Assembly (NCBI GenBank): GCA_031275955.1
Contig: JAISNZ010000225.1
Location: 1 to 7,608, forward strand
From: Desulfovibrio sp.
GTDB taxonomy: Bacteria; Desulfobacterota; Desulfovibrionia; Desulfovibrionales; Desulfovibrionaceae
Reading direction: 5' to 3'
Length of the DNA stretch: 7,608 nucleotides
Part shown: piece after piece, positions 5,364-7,608 of the stretch
Layout of the letters: each line of letters starts with the position of its first letter
Position numbering within the stretch: the first letter of the stretch is position 1
Program-made: the position numbers and the translations under genes
Notes under the pieces: generated by a model
Seen by the model: the letters and a program-made list of their open reading frames with translations, nothing else
Databases searched by the model: none
What the model was told of the DNA's origin: nothing

Positions 5364-6877
5364 GTCCGGTGCAGGGGGTCGCCCTGGGCGTTGGTCAGGT
5401 TGTAGGCGCAAAAGGGCATCAGCCGGGCCGGAGGGGCGAAGACGTGGACGCAGCAGCCTTGCAGGCGATCCAGTTCGGCGGTCCAGGCGTCCTGAAAGGC
5501 CATACAGGTGACGCTGAAGGTGCGGGCCCGGGCCTGGTTGATGAAGCGGCTCAGGGCATCTCCCTCCGTCTCTTTCTCCGCGCTCCCCTGCCAGCAGCGG
5601 ATGACGTTTTCAACGGCCCGGAGGGCGGGACTGTCCTGGGCGGCTGGGCTGCCCGCGGCGGCGGGATTGCCCGCAGCGGCGGGATTGCCCGCAGCGGCGG
5701 GATTGCCCGCGGCGGCGGGATTGCCCGCGGCGGCTGGATTGCCCGCGGCGGCGGGATTGCCCGCGGCGGCTGGATTGCCCGGAGAGGTGGACGCGGCGGG
5801 AAGGGAGGGGAGGTCTGCCGCAGGGGTTTCGGCGGAAAATTGGTCGCGAGCCGGGAGGTCGTCGTAGGCGGAGGGGGCGCAGCAGGCCGATTCGCGCAAG
5901 GGGTGGAGCTGGCCGTCCCTGTCCAGCAGATAGCGGCAGTGGAAGGAGCAGCGTTCGTGTTCGCAGGCGGGCGGCGAGGCGTGTTCCGGCCGGATGCGTC
6001 CCTTGCTCTGGCTGGCGAGGGCGGTGAGGATTTGGGGCAGGGAGATGCGCTGCCGGGGACCGAAGGGGTTGCGGCCGGCCAGGGTCATGGGCTGCAGGTG
6101 TATGCCGCGCACGGCGGGGGCGTGGTCCAGGGCGAAGTCCAGAAGGTTGCCCAGGTCGTCATCGTTGATCCCGGCGGCCACGGTGGGCACGAGGACCACC
6201 GCCAGACCGGCCCGCGCGCAGGCGGCCACGGCCCGTTCCTTGGTTTCCAGAAGGTCCGCGCCGCGCAGGGCGCGGTAAACGGCCTTTCGGGTGCCGTCGA
6301 ACTGGAGAAAGACCCAGGACAGCCCGGCCCGGGCCAGACGCGGGGCCAGATCCTCGTCCCCGGCCAGGAGGATTCCGTTGGTGTTCAACTGCACGGCGGG
6401 AAAGAGGGCGCGGGCGTGGCTGACGATTTCCGCCAGATCGGGATGCAGGGTGGGTTCGCCGCCGGAGATCTGGAGGACAATGGGGCCGGTCTGGCCGCGG
6501 ATCCAGTCCAGATGTTCCTTGAGCAGCTCCGGCGGGGGAAAGGGCTCCGCCTCGCGCCCGGAGGCGGCGAAGCAGACCGGACAGCGGAGGTTGCAGCGGC
6601 GGGTGACTTCCAGAAGAACGGTGCAGGCGTGCTGGCGGTGCTCAGGGCAGCGGCCGCAGTCCCGGGGGCAACCCTTGCCGGCGGCTGTCTGGACGGGAGC
6701 CGGGCCGGGAACGTCTCTGGGCCGGCTCCAGGTTCTCCAGGAAGGCGGGCCGCTCCAGACGATCTCGGAAAAAAGGCCGTGTTCCGGGCAGGTCCGCTCC
6801 AGGCGGAGGATCCCGGCCTCCTCGCGCAGGACGGCCGAAAGCGCGGCCAGACAGACAGGGCACAGCGCCCGGGTCAT
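5360..6877 (-). CDS. trsS: Radical SAM protein, COG1964/TrsS-like, with extra cysteine clusters and a Pro/Ala-rich repeat insert
   Basis: A 505-residue radical SAM enzyme. The SAM-cluster motif CNLRCPVC (C95, C99, C102) is followed by ISGGEPT at 137-143. An N-terminal CPVC...CPEHG module (C6, C9, C30, H33) and CPRDCGRCPEH (C70, C74, C77) precede it, the layout of COG1964 proteins such as the MJ0619-like group and tetraether-lipid synthases. After the barrel come CEHERCSFHCRY and later CMAFQD (C458), GCCVH (C475, C476) and MPFCAYN (C490), so at least two auxiliary iron-sulfur clusters are likely. In the (seleno)protein TrsS group, as I recall it, one cysteine can be selenocysteine; here all are cysteine and no in-frame TGA occurs. 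An insert at about 364-412 is built of NPAAAG repeats. The start at 6877 overlaps the upstream stop as ATGA and follows GGGAGG; the frame is open to 7015. The reaction is unknown; carbon-carbon bond formation or methylation chemistry is possible. Confidence 0.9.
   Translation of the reverse strand: MTRALCPVCLAALSAVLREEAGILRLERTCPEHGLFSEIVWSGPPSWRTWSRPRDVPGPAPVQTAAGKGCPRDCGRCPEHRQHACTVLLEVTRRCNLRCPVCFAASGREAEPFPPPELLKEHLDWIRGQTGPIVLQISGGEPTLHPDLAEIVSHARALFPAVQLNTNGILLAGDEDLAPRLARAGLSWVFLQFDGTRKAVYRALRGADLLETKERAVAACARAGLAVVLVPTVAAGINDDDLGNLLDFALDHAPAVRGIHLQPMTLAGRNPFGPRQRISLPQILTALASQSKGRIRPEHASPPACEHERCSFHCRYLLDRDGQLHPLRESACCAPSAYDDLPARDQFSAETPAADLPSLPAASTSPGNPAAAGNPAAAGNPAAAGNPAAAGNPAAAGNPAAAGNPAAAGSPAAQDSPALRAVENVIRCWQGSAEKETEGDALSRFINQARARTFSVTCMAFQDAWTAELDRLQGCCVHVFAPPARLMPFCAYNLTNAQGDPLHRT
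5644..5787 (-). repeat. 18-bp tandem repeat, eight units, in frame within the radical SAM gene
   Basis: Eight consecutive 18-bp units (5644-5661, 5662-5679, 5680-5697, 5698-5715, 5716-5733, 5734-5751, 5752-5769, 5770-5787) close to CGGGATTGCCCGCGGCGG on the plus strand. The outer two units are more diverged. On the coding strand they give seven Asn-Pro-Ala-Ala-Ala-Gly units. Differences among the six inner units (GCC/GCT and CCC/CCA) are all at third codon positions. Because the unit is a multiple of three, copy-number change would keep the reading frame. It probably encodes a flexible linker between the barrel region and the C-terminal cysteine domain. Confidence 0.97.
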
Positions 6878-7323
6878 CCCGCCTCCCGTCCCTCGCCGGG
6901 GTCCAGGCCATGCTCCGGGAGCAGGGCCAGAACGGTCTGCCAGACGCCGGAAACGATTTCCCCGCACAGGGCGGGGTCCATGCCCGCCGGAGTCCTGCCC
7001 AGGATGGCTTCGCAACTGAGGCCGTTGCGGGCAAAGGGTTGTTCCTGGAACCAGGCCAGGAGGCCCTCCATGAGCAGGTCTGCGCGCCCGTCCGGCTGTT
7101 CCCCGTCCGCGCCCTTGCCGCAGTAAAGGCCGATGAGACAGAACCCCCCGGACAGGGCGCCGCAGAGCTGGCCGCTGCCCCCGCCGCCCTGGGTCAGCCC
7201 GCTCATGGCCCGCAGGAGATCCGGGTTGTCCCGGCCGAGGAAGCGCAGCCCTCCCGCCAGGAGGATCTGGGCGCAGCCGTAGCCCTTGGCCCCTAGTTCC
7301 AGGATTGTCGTATCAAGGGACAT
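6874..7323 (-). CDS. C_GCAxxG_C_C family small redox protein (DVU_1555-like)
   Basis: A 149-residue soluble protein with six cysteines: C17 in KGYGCAQILLAGGL, C54, C62 and C68 in LCGALSGGFCLIGLYCG, C104 in GLSCEAIL, and C120 in ALCGEIV. A glycine-rich TQGGGGSGQ (45-52) precedes the central cysteines. This matches the C_GCAxxG_C_C group, thought to be redox-active or metal-binding; a member next to this type of radical SAM gene is the DVU_1555 kind. The start at 7323 has AAGGAG 7 nt upstream; the frame is open to 7512, but that extension overlaps the methyltransferase and reads as arginine/proline-rich shadow sequence. The stop overlaps the radical SAM start as ATGA, implying coupled translation and a shared role, perhaps electron transfer or sulfur/selenium carriage for the radical enzyme. 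The biochemical function of the family is not established. Confidence 0.85.
   Translation of the reverse strand: MSLDTTILELGAKGYGCAQILLAGGLRFLGRDNPDLLRAMSGLTQGGGGSGQLCGALSGGFCLIGLYCGKGADGEQPDGRADLLMEGLLAWFQEQPFARNGLSCEAILGRTPAGMDPALCGEIVSGVWQTVLALLPEHGLDPGEGREAG
6882..6887 (-). promoter_or_regulatory. Ribosome binding site of the radical SAM gene
   Basis: GGGAGG on the minus strand, 4 nt before the ATG at 6877 and inside the end of the preceding gene. Together with the ATGA overlap it supports this start, which places the CPVC module at the N-terminus as in homologues, over the in-frame upstream ATG at 7015. Confidence 0.6.
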
Positions 7324-7330
7324 GGCCTCT

Positions 7331-7336
7331 CTCCTT
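7331..7336 (-). promoter_or_regulatory. Ribosome binding site of the C_GCAxxG_C_C protein
   Basis: AAGGAG on the minus strand, 7 nt before the ATG at 7323, in the 17-bp gap after the methyltransferase stop. It fixes the start and rejects the longer open frame reaching 7512. Confidence 0.75.
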
Positions 7337-7340
7337 GCGC

Positions 7341-7608
7341 TCAGACCGCTTTGGCGACGAACAGGACATAGCCCGCGCGGGGGGGCCGGAAGCAGGCGGC
7401 GGGGCGGGAATCCGCGCCGTGCGGAATCTCCCGGAAATTTTCCAGGGAACCGCAGGCGAAAACGATGGCGGCGGCCAGCTGTTTCAGGGCCGCGCTGTGA
7501 TCCTCCCGGCAAAGAACGGCAAAGCCGCAGTCCTGGATCAGCGTCTCCAGCCGCTCCAGGCTGAGGGCGCCCTTAAGGCAGGAGGAGGGGGCCGGGCCGG
7601 CGTCCCCG
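7341..7608 (-). CDS. C-terminal end of a class I SAM-dependent methyltransferase (DVU_1556 family), partial
   Basis: The last 88 or so codons of a gene that enters from the right edge and ends at TGA 7343-7341. Visible segments are CLKGALSLERLETLIQDCGF, then LCREDHSAALKQLAAAIVFA, then GSLENF, ending GYVLFVAKAV. The order (LSLERLETLIQDCGF as a late helix and strand, an EDHS...LK segment, and a final GYxLFVAxK strand) is typical of the C-terminal part of UbiE-type methyltransferases, and it fits my recollection of the DVU_1556 family found beside TrsS. The SAM-binding GxGxG motif is off the window, so the class is inferred from the tail and the neighbours. The gap to the next gene is 17 bp, so it belongs to the same operon. 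It would supply a methyl transfer in the cluster's pathway. Confidence 0.75.
   Translation of the reverse strand, partial: GDAGPAPSSCLKGALSLERLETLIQDCGFAVLCREDHSAALKQLAAAIVFACGSLENFREIPHGADSRPAACFRPPRAGYVLFVAKAV

Noticed and set aside
5369..7126. A 585-codon plus-strand open frame with Gly-Gly-Ile-Ala-Arg repeats
   Set aside because: It lies opposite the radical SAM gene, whose motifs are unmistakable. The frame is kept open by high GC and by the 18-bp repeat, and it shows no recognisable domain.

Overview
The window is a GC-rich (roughly two-thirds G+C), densely coding stretch. All genes I support lie on the minus strand, so the biological 5'->3' order runs from the right edge to the left. 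The gene set resembles a cluster I recall from Desulfovibrio-type sulfate reducers (the DVU_1551 to DVU_1557 families of D. vulgaris). Assignment to Desulfovibrionales or a related anaerobe is an inference from family content and GC, not from a marker gene. Family names are from memory, not from a search.

Right-hand block (7608 down to 2481), one probable operon: the C-terminal end of a class I methyltransferase (DVU_1556-like); a small C_GCAxxG_C_C cysteine protein (DVU_1555-like); a COG1964-type radical SAM protein with several cysteine clusters (TrsS-like); a PaaK-like AMP-forming acyl-adenylate/CoA ligase (DVU_1553-like); a MobA/MocA-like nucleotidyltransferase (DVU_1551-like); and a histidine-phosphatase-superfamily enzyme. 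Two junctions are ATGA start/stop overlaps, one pair overlaps by 25 bp, and the other gaps are 17 and 76 bp. The set looks like a complete small-molecule or cofactor pathway: acid activation, radical chemistry, methylation, redox relay, nucleotidyl transfer and dephosphorylation. Its product is, to my knowledge, unknown. In D. vulgaris I recall a molybdenum aldehyde oxidoreductase close by, which suggests a role in molybdenum-hydroxylase or selenium-linked maturation. That is inference.

Left-hand block (2334 down to 1): an iron-type alcohol dehydrogenase with its own strong ribosome binding site, a perfect 12-bp hairpin after its stop, then a sigma-54-dependent activator with two PAS-like domains and an AAA+ domain. 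The activator runs off the left edge just after its GAFTGA loop. It could control the dehydrogenase and perhaps the operon; an alcohol dehydrogenase next to an aldehyde-oxidoreductase-type maturation cluster would make metabolic sense.

The most distinctive sequence feature is an 18-bp tandem repeat inside the radical SAM gene (5644-5787). It encodes seven Asn-Pro-Ala-Ala-Ala-Gly units whose internal variants are all synonymous. Long open frames on the plus strand and in other minus frames are by-products of high GC and of the repeat. No RNA genes, mobile elements or CRISPR arrays were seen, and no gene-free stretch exceeds about 150 bp.
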